From: Paraconiothyrium sp. Pb-2020
Lineage: Eukaryota; Ascomycota; Dothideomycetes; Pleosporales; Didymosphaeriaceae
Direction of reading: 5' to 3'
Assembly (NCBI GenBank): GCA_022419385.1
Contig: JAJUBI010000004.1
Span: 3,205,286 to 3,269,285, forward strand
Length of the DNA stretch: 64,000 nt
Positions 37,301-49,337 of the stretch are shown here, piece by piece. A program made the translations under genes and the position numbers. How positions within the stretch are numbered: position 1 is the stretch's first letter; each line of letters begins with the position of its first letter. The notes under the pieces are model-generated. The model did not search any database, was not told the origin of the DNA, and saw only the letters and a program-made list of their open reading frames with translations.

Positions 37301-37965
37301 TTGACACAACGTCCGCCGATGTGTTCGAAAATTGCCATCCCGGCACCGCAGTTGATGACGTCGTTACATCTCCTTATTGCCAGGACCTTTACCTGCAGTC
37401 CTACGCGGCAATCAAGGGAACTGCAAGACTCGCACATTACTTCGTTGTCGAAAATGAGCTAAACGAAACTGTTGACAACCTACGCAAATTCGTAAGTGCA
37501 CCACCGGAAGAAAGTTCGGTAAAAGGGGAGATCTAACATCATCCGCAGACGCACGAGTTGTGTTAAACTTACGTTCGTGCTCCAGTTGGTGTCTCATATG
37601 CGTCCACAGCATACTACGCAGACCGGCTTTGCGAGCGAGGCCGCTGCTATCTTCGAGACTATTGCGTAGCACCTAACCAGTCAACCGTCCGTCACGACTA
37701 TGATGCATTCAAGAGTAAACTCGAGAAGAACATCAAGGCGGCGCGAGAGATGGAATTCCCGCCGACAAAGAAAGCGCAACAAAACTGTATGACAAGCCAA
37801 CCTATGAATCCCATGTTGGCCGCAAGGCAGGAGGCGGATAAGAAGAAGCTGCAAAAGGCCTGCGATAGGTACATCATGCAGGAGGCCAAGACTGAATTTG
37901 AGAAGTACCGTAAAGGAGGTAACCCTTGGCATCCTAATGTCAGCAAGACAATGTTCTGGATGTAA
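34307..37965 (+). pseudogene. Argonaute relic (QDE-2/Ago-like), broken
   Basis: Remains of an Argonaute small-RNA effector covering N, linker, PAZ, Mid and Piwi regions. Recognisable blocks are KKLVTNHFQLFR, LNIIISKCI, LPYPTIAYDEKS, GADVTHPGPGSIPGCPS (first catalytic Asp), IYYRDGVSEGQYDDVRKYE (catalytic Asp), VCGKRHHVRFYP and AYYADRLCERGRCYL. Good introns survive at 35832-35879 (GTGAGT, CTGAC, GCAG), 36959-37004 and 37492-37548. The frame is nevertheless interrupted by an in-frame TGA at 35051-35053, a shift near 35240 in a C run (or an atypical 43-nt intron), a shift near 35715, a shift near 37255 just before VCGKRHH, and a TAA at 37564-37566 in the HELC-TYVR motif. A possible intron at 36139-36191 would also shift the frame if spliced. 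The start is uncertain. It probably makes no functional protein. Confidence 0.85.
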
Positions 37966-38232
37966 AGCTCGCAGACTGAACAAGAGAGGCGGTGGTGGAT
38001 GCTGTAGACTAGACTTGTGGCTGGTGTTAAGATTCGCGCGCCCTCGCTGATCACTCTCCTTTCCTTTATGGCCCGTATGAATCGACATCCCTCTCCTTGA
38101 CTTCTTTTTTTCCTTTTCTCTCAATACACGTTGCGCAAGACCGTCCTTATAAATAGGTTAGTAGCGTTCTTTTGCTTGATCTATTGCGTCCGCTCTCGGA
38201 GTATTATTCACGTTATACAGACTATCTGCTTT

Positions 38233-39844
38233 TTATAGACTATCTGCGTTCAGGCCTTTGAACCCTTGAAATATTGCCTTGGGGTCCCACTTGTTGCGAA
38301 TCGCGGTAAATTTCGCGAAGGCAGAGTTCGGCATAACCTGCGTCTCGTGAGTACCCAACTGAGGAAAGAGTACCATAGGTATGACATCAATTAGTCTATA
38401 GGCTTACGCACCTTCCTAACTGGCCACCTGGTGTTGAAGTCTGCAACGTAAATCCCGCAAGCGATAGAGTTTGCAACCTCGTTGACGTGACGAAGCTTCT
38501 CGTGCATTTCATCGTCGTTGTCAGGATTTGTCCAGCAGCACATGGCTGCAACATAATACTCTTGCGGAAGGCTACCAGCCATATTCATCTCACTAGGAGA
38601 TATATGTGCTGCGACCAAGCAGCCTGCTGACTGACGAGTTGGTAGGTCGCACAGCATTGGTTTTACTGCCGCAATAAACTGTCACAATGGTATGTCAGTG
38701 ATCCCATGGATTAAAAGGCTTTCGGCGAAGCACCTACTTGCTTGTGATCTAAATCAGGATCGCCGGTTAGAATGCTCGAGCACTGCCACCTCTCTCCGTG
38801 ATCAAGTGGCACAAAGGCTTCTTGGGCTGCGAATAGCTCTTTCCACGTTGTGGGCTGTACGTTGGCCACGTTAATTACATACGGCCTTACATGTTCCGGT
38901 ATCCGCGAGTCCGAAAAGGCCTCCGTTAGCCGTGTTACTTCTTCCAAGGAGTGTGTGTAAGCTACCACAGAGGCGGCCATAAGAAGTGTTGAAGAGTCCT
39001 GAATTACATCGCTTGTCCTCTTGGGATCATATTTTTCCGGGTAGAATGTCGCCAAGGTGATGTCTGTTCCCTCTTTAGGTGTAGCTTCAGCCGCGCCTAG
39101 AAGATACTCGAGAACTTGTTCATATCCTTCTTGAATATCGAAGAGCAAAGATGTTTGGAAGAGCTTCCTGGCTGGTATCGTCCGACACCAGAACTTCGTC
39201 ACGACTCCAAAAAACCCTTGTCCACAACCCCTAGCAGCCCAAAATAAGTCCGCATTCTCTTCCAGAGACGCTACAACAACCTCTCCAGAAGCTGTGATTA
39301 CTTCCATCTTCAAGACCCACATCTCTGAGGTAAGACCCCAACCTCGAAAGAACCAGCCTTGCCCGCCAGCAAGCAGGAAACCTCCTACAGCGACACTCGG
39401 CGTATGACCATGAGGAAAGAAGCGATCTACGGAAAGCATCTTCTCCGATATTTCCGCGCCGGTAACGGCCGGGCCGAACGACACGACTTCTGTTTCTAGG
39501 TCATATACGACTTCGCGATTGACGTGGCGCACGTCGATGAGCATGCCTCCTTCAAGGAGACCTGATGCAGTCCATTGGTGGCCACCAGATCTCACTCCGA
39601 TATGCATATTCTGCTGGCATGCTCTCTTGACGGCGGTCACGACCTGGGGTACGGTAAATGGAGTTAGGATTTCCGCTGGCTTTCGGCCTGGCACGTATCC
39701 GTTCTGGTAACCCAGGCGGAGGGGCTCGTACTCGTCGGAGCTTTCAGTGTAGCTTCTAGTCGCCTCCTCATTGATTCTCGTTTTCGCGCACCCATTTTTT
39801 GGATTTCTAAAAACTCGCGCTGGCAAAACCGGCATCAGCGGCAT
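38233..39844 (-). CDS. FAD-linked oxidase, berberine-bridge-enzyme type
   Basis: A 499-residue flavoprotein oxidase in three exons: 39844-38738, 38678-38412 and 38358-38233. Introns are 59 nt (GTAGGT to GACAG) and 53 nt (GTGCGT to CTCAG), both phase 0. A PCMH-type FAD-binding domain (about 50-230) contains GVRSGGHQW; the histidine is the usual site of covalent FAD attachment. The second attachment cysteine found in many relatives is not seen: the corresponding stretch reads HGHTPSVAVGGFLLAGG. The C-terminus ends with the BBE domain, NKWDPKAIFQGFKG. No signal peptide is visible, so it may be intracellular. Such enzymes often serve secondary metabolism or oxidise sugars and alcohols, but no biosynthetic cluster surrounds it. 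It sits alone in a gene-poor island next to the Argonaute relic. Confidence 0.9.
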
Positions 39845-41511
39845 GACTTACATAGTTATTGGGGAGCTTACTTACTAGAATCCATAGCTTACACTTGGTA
39901 TGCAGAATTAAATCACCAAGCAGGATAAGTCCGGGAAGGCATCAGATCCCTATCACAATTGGCTTCTCTAGCACGCTCACCCACGGACGCAGCTGCATCC
40001 GTCTTGTACTAAGTTCTATACCCCAAATGCCAAATACTAGCCATGCCCCACATGTTGTGCAGTGCGGCCTCAGCCTGATAGGTTTCATCGAAGCTTTGGG
40101 TTTTTGGGGTCGTGGTTCCCCGCCTTCCAACGCTTCCGTAGCTTCCCCACATCATGCACGTGGCGATCCCCACGAAGGAAGGACTGACTGGGCGATTGAG
40201 GCTAGCGAAGTACGTACATACCATAAGCATATCCGTTCCGTAGTCGAGATCAACCACTGCATGCATGCATATCTTGAACTGAACCTTTGCCGCGCTAACC
40301 GTCTACCATTAAGGCACAGCCATCACTTTCCGCAATCATTCAGGCCCTTGTAAAAGGTATGGTAATACTCCTCTGCTTAGCAAAAATCGCACTCTTCGTC
40401 GTATAGTTGCGAATTCCTTTCCACCGTACGTACCAATCCATCCTAGTAAACTACTTCCCGAGCCCCAAATCCCGTCCCTGAATCACTAGGGAGCAATGGG
40501 TTCAATAGTAAAACCCCCTGGTGAAGACTGTAAAGGTATGAAGACAGCCTAGCGATGCTGCAGCGTGTGCTCTTATTGAGAAACGATCGGGTATGTTCTC
40601 TCAGAGGTCGAAACTAGTAGTCATGGGCAATATGCTCAATTCCGCGCAATCCATGTCTGATCAGCCTGGAAAGAGCAATAGCCGTGTACTGCGTCTGATT
40701 CTATGACCGTGTTATTTCCATTGAACGAAACGCACTTTCTGCTGCATCGATCGTGGGCTGGCGCCTCCGAGTCGATCGGAATAATGATTACGTCGCCCAA
40801 CAAGCTTCAAGGATGAGAGAAGCAGTGAGTCTCATCATACCTGGTCGATTCATCCCTTAAGAGATCCCTGCGCCTGCAAAGCTACCGTCTTGGCTCTATT
40901 CTCTTCTACCCTAGCTTCGTTGCCTGGGCTTGTCAATCGGATCAAGAAACTTGTAACTGCTGTCAAACAGGGTTCTGAAGCGCCATCGAAATACTTCGCG
41001 CAAGCTTATATCGATTCAAAAGAAAAGGAAGATGAAAGGAAGATGAAAGACTGATCACTGGGTTTCTGATCGGAGGCGGTGTCGGCACATAAAGTACGAT
41101 GATCAGCTGCATCTTTGCTATGGGCTGCTTTCGGTATAAGTGAAGCTGTCGAGTTTAAGTTTCCTTCCCTCTCATAGTCAACCCACGGATCTGTGAATGG
41201 CACCATAGAGACAGAACGTGCGTTCGCATCAAGCCCAGCGCGAAGGTTGAACGCCCAAACCATTCGTCCTAGCGAGTACAGCAAACCTTGCTCAGCCGTT
41301 GGCTGTCCACTGCATAGTTTTCATCCCCAGCCGAACGGATCACTTCTCCAAGCGTTGGACTACGGCTTAGGTTTCTTCAGGACTCGCTCGATCTCAAAGG
41401 GATCTAGATTCAAAAAAATCGCGAGGATTTCGATGAGTCATCCACTAGGTGTCCGTAAAGTTTGTACCGGCGGAAAGGCTAAGCTTGGTATATAGTATTG
41501 ACATTGTTCGC

Positions 41512-41599
41512 ACATAGAGTGCCAGCAAGAATAGTGATGGTTCTCTAGCGCAGTACTTCCTCGCCATCGTACACCTCAAGCGCTTTTCTGACCGTAGCT
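41512..41599 (+). repeat. 88-bp repeat arm 1 (blocks A then B)
   Basis: Block A (41512-41563, 52 bp) is followed directly by block B (41564-41599, 36 bp). Each block recurs perfectly, inverted, in 41792-41879, but there the inverted A lies before the inverted B. Read on the complementary strand the second arm is therefore B-A instead of A-B. The arms are 192 bp apart. No open frame covers them. Confidence 0.9.
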
Positions 41600-41791
41600 G
41601 CCTCTACGATAAGACAGGGGATCATCTCGCTCCTGGGGGCGAAAGTGCGCCTTGCACAGCTCTGGTTGTATTTTGCCACTCTTCCCCAATCCAACAGCAA
41701 CTAGGCTGAATTGATGCGTACTGGGACAGAACCGATCACCAAACTGGTGAGACATCGATAGCGGGCGGTTACCCTTGCTCCAGGATGTGGT

Positions 41792-41879
41792 CGAGGAAGT
41801 ACTGCGCTAGAGAACCATCACTATTCTTGCTGGCACTCTATGTAGCTACGGTCAGAAAAGCGCTTGAGGTGTACGATGG
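41792..41879 (-). repeat. 88-bp repeat arm 2 (inverted, block order swapped)
   Basis: Positions 41792-41843 are the exact reverse complement of block A, and 41844-41879 the exact reverse complement of block B. With simple inversion the order would be B' then A'; here it is A' then B'. The perfect identity suggests a recent event. Confidence 0.9.
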
Positions 41880-42430
41880 TGGAAACGAAGGTCAAAATGG
41901 AAGACCACATCAGCAATCTCGCATTCCCTTGGTATAGTACAGCGTAGATTCACTAGGGAACTGGGTTCAAACGGGTGAAGTCACTCACTTCCTCCGTTCA
42001 CCACACTATGTCCCGGAAACCTTCCTCTTGCTTCGTTCACCTTGGTAACTATACACAGTTAGGATCTCTTTATATATTATAACTTGAGTAAACCCACTGG
42101 CTGGTCTAACGAAGTAGGTCTATGGAGAAATCCAGAGTTCCTAAAGGTCTTTGAAGAAACTTAGAGTCCTAGGCTTAAGTTAGTCTTGTTTCTGAGAGTA
42201 CGTCAGTTTGAACTTTAACGTTTTGCTCTTTCTCCCATGAAAGACACGAAACCAATGCTAATCATGATCGATTTGATAAAATGTAGAATGACGAATTCTT
42301 GCAACACAGTGTGTCCTTCCTTTGAGCGGACCGCACCATGACGTAAACTGTCAGGGATATCCTACCAAACGCCGTCGCTATGCTATGTGCAAAAGCACCA
42401 TCCAAGTTCGAGTGATAGAGGACCTGAGTG

Positions 42431-43286
42431 TCAAACCTCACGGCCTTTCCACTCTTCCTCGTCACTGCTGTCATCTGGCTTCTCTTCCCACCCAGCCAAC
42501 CTCCGGAGTACCCGATTCTCTTCCTTCAGTTCCTTTATCTCACTTCGTAACCCTCTCTCACTCTCTCCTTGTGCTCTCAGCGAGCCCCTCGCATACTCTG
42601 CTACTCGGCCTAGTCCCGCTTGCCATTCTGAATGCTCCAAACGCAATTGCATGCTCGTAGCACGCTCTTGTTCGAGGAGACCTTGATAGTGTTTGTGCAG
42701 AGAAAGTATAGCTTGTGTCTGGTTGTAGGCGTATGGCCGGAGCTTATCGAGCAGGAGAGTAAGGGCGTTTTCGTAGTCGGTCAAGAGGGTTGCCAGCGTT
42801 GAGTTCTGGGATGTCAAAGTTGTTATTCGAGATTGGGCGGTGTGCAGTTGGTTTTGCAGTTGCGTGACTTCGGCTGTGCGGGTCGCTGCTGTTGTATGTC
42901 AGCTAGAATTCTTTGCTTTCTCGAGATGACCTGGTGCACGACATACCGTTAATCTCAACGTTCACCTCACGTATCGCTAGTCCGCCAATGCCACCTTCTT
43001 CCGCAGCTCTGGCCTGTATGGCCTGCACACCGTTCACGATCCCCGCCGTCTGCGCTCTGTTCTCTTCGAGCATCTGGCTCAGCTGTTGAACCACACTCCA
43101 CAGGTGATTCATGTCGGTTTGTTGACCACCGCTCGGCAAACCATTAACCATCGGTATGCCATTCTGTTGGGGCCCGGGACCAGGCATGCCGTTCGCTTGT
43201 GTGGAGGTTGGCGACGGAGAAGGGGAGGGAGCGGCGCGGGGGAGTGGGGGTTGCGGGCCTGAGTCTAAGAAGGAGAAATTGTTCAT
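42431..43286 (-). CDS. Conserved fungal coiled-coil protein, unknown function
   Basis: Predicted 265-residue protein in two exons, 43286-42947 and 42888-42431. The 58-nt intron starts GTATGT and has GCTGAC before an ACAG acceptor; a second AG three bases on (CAGCAG) would also keep the frame and drop one residue. The N-terminus is Pro/Gly/Gln-rich. From about residue 60 the protein is mostly heptad-like coiled coil, with QLSQMLEENRAQT, LLTDYENALTLLLDKLRPY, and a C-terminal EIKELKEENRVLRRLAGWEE ending in an acidic tail. I recall this LRPYAYNQTQA block as conserved across filamentous ascomycetes but know no function. The start at 43286 (MNNFSFL) is chosen over an in-frame upstream ATG at 43484 whose extension looks non-coding. 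Confidence 0.78.
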
Positions 43287-45115
43287 AGTGCGAGTATGAA
43301 ATTTGGCGTCAAGGGGTGCCGGAACCATATGGTGCCCGAGGCACAGAGGGGCCGTTGGCGGTACACTCGCTGTTTGGGGGATAGACGAGACACCCAGGGA
43401 CGAGGAAGGCGCAGCGCGCGAAGTATCGTAATAGGCTCGCTTCGAATACGGAATGCTGCGCGAAATCGAAGTGCCAGGGAACAATTAACTTTGCCTTCGA
43501 GGACAGGATAATGGGGTGAATGCGCGATGTCTCCGCATGGTCCGAGGTTGAGCCGACAAACAATGCTAGGCCAAATCCAGATAGCGTCTATGTCTCATGT
43601 GAATGGCAGCGTGAGCGCCAGACGACCCTTCCAGAAGCACTTGAGACATAGACTAGCAATCCAGTACATCCGTCGGAGAGTATCACACATACACCGCGGT
43701 CGTGAGCTATCCACTTAGCCGCTGTGCTCTAAAAACGCTCTTACTCCGATGCAAGTCACGGCCACGCTGAGGTTAGAGTCACTGGATGTTCCTTCCGTCA
43801 TGATGTCCAGGCCTTTCTGCAGGGAGTTTTTAGAATACAGAGAATCTCCTCTCTCGCCCCGATTGACTCTTGGCGATGTGGGCGTTCTGAGCTCAACTCC
43901 GCACCTGAGCATCGGCATCCGGCATACAGCATCTTAAAAGTCTAGATACGGGGGAGGGGGCGGAGTGGAGTGTGTCAAGCCGTGGGTTATCGTTTTTCAG
44001 CTCTGGGCCTGTGTGGTGAACTTCAGTATCGGAGGATGTACATTCATGTAGGAGGGCTGTAGGGCTGGTTGGGCTGCAGTGTTGAAGTACGATGGCGGTC
44101 GACATGACGTTGAAGCGGAGATATATCAAAACAGTAGAGGACAACTAAGAAGCTCGTCAAAGGCTTTGCTACTGTGTTAGTTAGCAAGCCCAGGTTGTCT
44201 CAACCAGGTTGTAGGCAGAGTTGATGGCAGTAGACTGCAGGCGCAAACACATCTCACGTATCCCCAGTGCCGTGGGATGGCATGTCAGCCGATCTACCCG
44301 ATGCATGCCAGAACCTTGCGGGTATCAGATCTCGACATCCGTCCTGCCGGTTGCTGTCTTTGATCATCGGTTTCATAGGATCCTTTCTTGTCCACGCGAA
44401 TGTAAGCAGGCGGGTGAAGGACATATTGTGTGCTAGAATACGAAGAATACCACCAATCAAAGCCGTCCAGTATGATAACGCACAGGGAGAGAAAGACGGA
44501 ATGAAGGCGGTGCCTTGATCTCGGGCTGGGGAACAAGGCTGGGCGATGCGGGACATCGTCATAAGAAATTAGCGGCAAATCATTGCACGACCCCCGGATA
44601 CACAGTCAACACTCAGATCTGACTTCGCGCAGCGTGTGTAGAGAATCACTGCCCGTTATAAGTTCCTGGTACGCGTCGCCTTAGCCAGGAACGCCGCAAG
44701 GGACAACGGGCCCTCTGCGCAGGGGCGTTTGAGGAGCGTTCGCCGGTGACCATCGTTTGGCTGTCGCGGTTCGCTTCCCGCTCCATGACGCAGATGGCGC
44801 GTGCAATTCGACTGCAAGCGCCGACTAGCCCTAAAAGGACCAACAACGCGCTGGACGCTGGCATGGCGTTTCCATGAAACACTTGGTCGTGTCCCTGCGC
44901 CTGCACCTTATGTACCCTGCCGACGACGGTCCTTACGACGCTCGATACTGCACTACTTTTCTTTTGTGTCTTTACGTCTCCCACGCAGAATTCCCGCCAC
45001 CCCTGACGCATACTCCCATGGCCCAGGCCGCCTGAAACCCCGTATCGCGGCTATACCCAACGATTGAGAAGACCCGGGGACACAGCCCAGTCCCACCACA
45101 GCGTGCTCGAGCACA
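43287..45115. other. Divergent intergenic, 1.8 kb
   Basis: Separates the coiled-coil gene and the cation-channel gene and holds both promoters. Frames of up to 121 codons occur on both strands without recognisable similarity or coherent introns. Confidence 0.5.
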
Positions 45116-48100
45116 ATGTCAGCCGCGAGCCCGGCAATCCTCGCCCCACGGGAGACGCCCTCCGACACGTCTGGCGTTGCGCAGAACTCCACAAACCAGA
45201 GCATCAAGACCTTCGCTGCCTCGCTCTCCACCGCCGCCGTCGTCTTTGGCATTCAGATCCTCGCTTTCCTGATACTGAGCGGCAATTGGAAGATACGACG
45301 CTCCACGGAAACAACCGAGAAGGCAGCAGCACGGCAGAGTCTGTTTCACAAGATCTAGTACGTCGTCGTAGTGAGGGGTGAACCACCATGCGCACACTGA
45401 CTAGCTTAGTTACTACAAAACCTCCTTCGTCTCTAAACGCAAGCGAGTAGCCGCCCCTACAACCGCCATCGAATCGTTCAAGAATGTCTTCACCATTAGC
45501 GACCGCGAGGTCATCCGCGTTGCAGGTGTCGACGGCTATCTCTTCCTGCAGTACCTCCAGCTGCTGCTTCGAATCTTCGTACCCATGGCCATCGTGATCC
45601 TACCGATTCTCCTACCTATAAACCGCATCGGCGATGTGCCCGGCGTCTCGGGCCTGGATTCGTTTGCCTGGCCGAACGCCAGCGTAACGTCCAAGCGTCG
45701 GCGACTCTGGGCCCATGCCATCTTGGCCGTCTTCGTGGTCATCTGGGTGTGCTACAACTTTTATAGGGCTCTGAGGAAATTCGTACGTCTAAGGCAGACC
45801 ATTCTGACCTTGCCAGAGCATCGCATTCGCGCCTCTGCTACCACCATTCTGGTGCAGAGCATCCCTCGAAAATGGCTCACCGTTGCTGCCCTTGACGCTC
45901 TATACGATGTTTTCCCGGGTGGGATCAAGGAAATTTGGATCAATCGCGACTACGATGACCTATCTGAGAAGGTCAAGAAGCGAACCAAAATTGCACGATC
46001 ACTCGAAAACGCCGAAGTGAACCTCATCATTGAATGCACTAAGAAGCACAAGAAGATGGAGGATAAAAGGGCAAAGCAGGAGGGCAAGAAAAAGAGTAGA
46101 AAGGAGAAGAAAGCCGAGGAAGATACGCAGAACGCAGCTATCCATCACGAAACGCAAGAATATGGAGTGAGCGTTAACAACCCACATCAAATCGAGCAAA
46201 CCCTCCAGGATGTGTTGAAGGAGGACTCGTCGAGCTCTTCGTCCTCCTCATCTTCTTCCCGGTCGTCTTCACCCGAACGTAGGCGCAAAATTCTTCCTAT
46301 TCCCATCCTGGGGGAAGGCATCCAGGCTGTTGGGGACGGCTTCCGTGACGTTGGAAAATTCGGTGGCAAGGTGGTCGGTGGTTTCGCTGGTGGGATCAAA
46401 GGCGCATTCGGCAGCAAACACGGCCATAACCGGGACAGGTCTCATCCTGAGACGATCACTTCTGAAAGCACAAGCTCGCCCGTGGCCGCTGATTTTGGTG
46501 GGAGAGGGACAAGCACCGATACCTATACCCCATTGAATGACCCAGCCAAAGTAAAGTTCGATTCCGATGGGACTGCGACCGAACCGAATTCTCCTGATTC
46601 GACACATGACAAAAAGCGCCCTCATACGGCGGAGTCTACAGTGGGTCCGCTTAAGGCGATGAATACCATTAAAAACTCAAAGCTGAACCCAATCCGGCGA
46701 CTAAGCGACTTTGCTAGTCCCCAACCGTTCCGCGCCGAGGGAGAAGAGTTTCCATTGGAAATCCAGAAGACTGAGGATGTCAACTATGACTATGCTGGGG
46801 TCTATGATCCGTCTTTTGTCGAAGACGGCGAGGACGCTCTTTGGAGAAAGTACATCAAGCCAAAGGATCGCGAAACGATGCGTGTACCTCTGTTCGACAA
46901 GTCTTGGTGGCCTTCACTTCCTTTACTCGGCAAGAAGGTTGATACAATCTACTACTGCCGCAAAGAGCTGGCTCGTTTGAACCACGAAATTGGCCTAGAC
47001 CAATCTAATTTGGAGCAGTTCCCGTTGATGAACTCTGCCTTTATTCAATTCAATCACCAGGTTGCTGCACATATGGCATGTCAGTCGCTCAGTCACCACA
47101 TTCCTCAACAGATGAACCCCCGAACTGTTGAGGTCAATCCCAATGAGGTCATCTGGGATAACCTCACATTGCCTTGGTGGTCACGCTACATCCGGATGTT
47201 GGTTATCGTCGCAATCATTGTGACCTTGATCATCTTGTGGACGCCTTTGGTCGCTTTCACCGGAGGCCTCTCGAAGATCTCGACACTGACGGATCAAGTA
47301 TCGTGGCTCGCATGGATAGAGAAACTGCCAGTATGGCTCATCAGTTTCATTCAAGGTGTGCTGCCTCCCCTCATTCTTGCTATCCTATTCGCCGTTTTAC
47401 CCATTCTCTTGCGTCTCATGGCTGAGATAACTGGTACAACTACAATGGGCGAGAGAGAATTGCTGGTTCAAAACTTCTACTTCGCATTCGTGTTCGTCCA
47501 ATTGTTCCTGGTTGTGTCGATCTCCTCGGGCATCACCGGTATTCTCGACTCTGCCCTCAAGGACCCGTCCAGCGCGGGCAATACCATTATCAACATCCCG
47601 CAGACGCTTGCTCAAGACCTTCCAAAAGCTGCCGATTACTTTTTCTCGTACATGATTCTACAGGCATTCAGTATCAGTTCGGGAACTTTGTTACAGATTG
47701 CCGCAGTAGCGCTCCTTCTCTTCAGTCGATTCCTAGACACTACTCCTCGGCAGAAGGTCGCCCGGGTCCTTAGCCGGCCAGGTATTACCTGGGGAAATAT
47801 GATTCCGGTCTATACGAACTTCGGCGCCATTGGACTCATCTATGCCGTCATCGCGCCGTTGCTGATGGTTGTGCTGATGATCACGTTCAGTCTCTTCTGG
47901 TTCACCTACAGGTATCAGATGATCTACGTCTCGTACGCCAAAGCCGAAACCAATGGCCTGATCTTCCCAAAGGCGATCAATCAACTCTTCACTGGCTTGT
48001 ATTTCCTCGAAATTACCTTGATCGGTCTCTTCTTCCTGCAACGATTCGAAGGCGAACTCTCTTGCTTCCCACAGGCCATCATTATGATTATTACTCTTGT

Positions 48101-48977
48101 GTTTACGGTCTTCTTCCAATTGCTTCTCAACCGCGCATTCGGACCCCTCTTCACGTATCTGCCCATCACCTTCGAAGACGAGGCAGTAGAACGCGATCAA
48201 GAGTTCCAGCGTGCACAAGCCACTCGCTGGCAATCCAAGGGCGATGGCAATGACGGTGATGCAGATGAGCACACTTCTCTCAACAGCGAGCTTTCCGCTC
48301 GCGAAAAAGCTGAGCGCCGCGAATCCCAGCGTCTCGAGGACGAAGATCGTCGCCGCTCCCAGGCCTACCACGATGGTGGCATCGAGCTCAAGCAATTCGA
48401 AAGTAGCGATAAGAATACGCCCCGCATCAGCGAGTCCCCTGAACGGATGCGCCGTCCCAATTGGGCCGACCGCTCACGCGACCGCTCCCGGTCACAATCC
48501 CACCACAAAGGCGACAAATCGCAAAGCCACTTCTCGCACGACTTCGCCCACAGATCCAACCCCAGCACCCCGAAGAAGAATAAGAAGCAGCACATCAACC
48601 CCCTCGACGTTGTGACCAATGCCCTCAAAGCTGGCGTTGACGATCTCGGCCGCCCCATCCGCGACATCGAGTCCCAGACCCTCCCTACCGCCAACCTCTT
48701 CGACAACATCGACGACCAGCTGGAAGACATCGAGCCCGAGGCCCGCCAGAAGCTGATTAAGCGCAGTTTCCAGCATCCCGCCACGCGCGCTATTCAACCT
48801 GCGATCTGGATCCCGCATGATGAGCTGGGTATTGCGGCGGATGAGATTGGACGCACGGGCCAGTTCAGCAGGAAGATTTGGATTACGAGTGTGAACGCGA
48901 GGTTGGACGCGAGTGGACATGTGCTGTATAGGGGGTTGCCGCCGGATCGGGATCCGTTTGAGAACATTGAAGTTTGA
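45116..48977 (+). CDS. Calcium-permeable stress-gated cation channel (CSC1/OSCA, DUF221)
   Basis: A 1,269-residue polytopic membrane protein. Exons are 45116-45357 and 45410-48977; the 52-nt intron (GTACGT donor, CTGACTAG then CTTAG) joins FHKI to YYYKTSF. Order of parts: N-terminal membrane segments (about 30-55, 150-175, 200-225); a cytosolic PHM7_cyt loop (about 235-620) greatly expanded by a Lys/Glu-rich stretch and a serine run; the 7-TM channel core (about 680-1,030) with IVTLIILWTPLVAF and YMILQAFSISSGTLL; and a charged C-terminal PHM7_ext tail ending in IWIPHDELGIAADE. Family members are mechanosensitive or osmosensitive cation channels of plasma and internal membranes. The expanded loop makes it longer than many relatives. 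Annotation as a channel rests on family homology. Confidence 0.93.
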
Positions 48978-49337
48978 GCGGGTGGATTGTAAAGTAATTG
49001 GCGAATGGGGTGGATGTACGATTATGGAGTGGCGTTTTACGAGTTTCCTTTTGTTTTTGACGATTGTGTGCATGATTCAGTTTGGGTTTGCAGCGAGCGT
49101 GCATAGCGTGGTGGCGTGGCATGGCCTGCTGTGGAGGAAAGGAATGTCGTGGACGATACCCTAGTTCTTCCTGTACATCTCGGCCCTGCGTTGTTCTACT
49201 CAGGACCTCAATTCTTGGTCAATACCACCAATATTACTATCTGAAAGCATGAACCGCATTGTCACATCAATGTCTTTTACACCACTGCTCACCGAAGCTC
49301 AGTCTTCAGCCTCTGTGACTATTACTGCTATGACATT
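48978..49337. other. Convergent intergenic, 360 bp
   Basis: 3' flanks of the channel gene and the interrupted gene to its right. Nothing further was seen. Confidence 0.5.

Larger units (their letters stand above)
39845..42430. other. Gene-poor stretch, 2.6 kb, with inverted repeat pair
   Basis: No supportable gene. Contains the 88-bp repeat arms listed next and A/T-rich patches near 42060-42090. Short frames show no similarity that I recognise. Confidence 0.5.
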
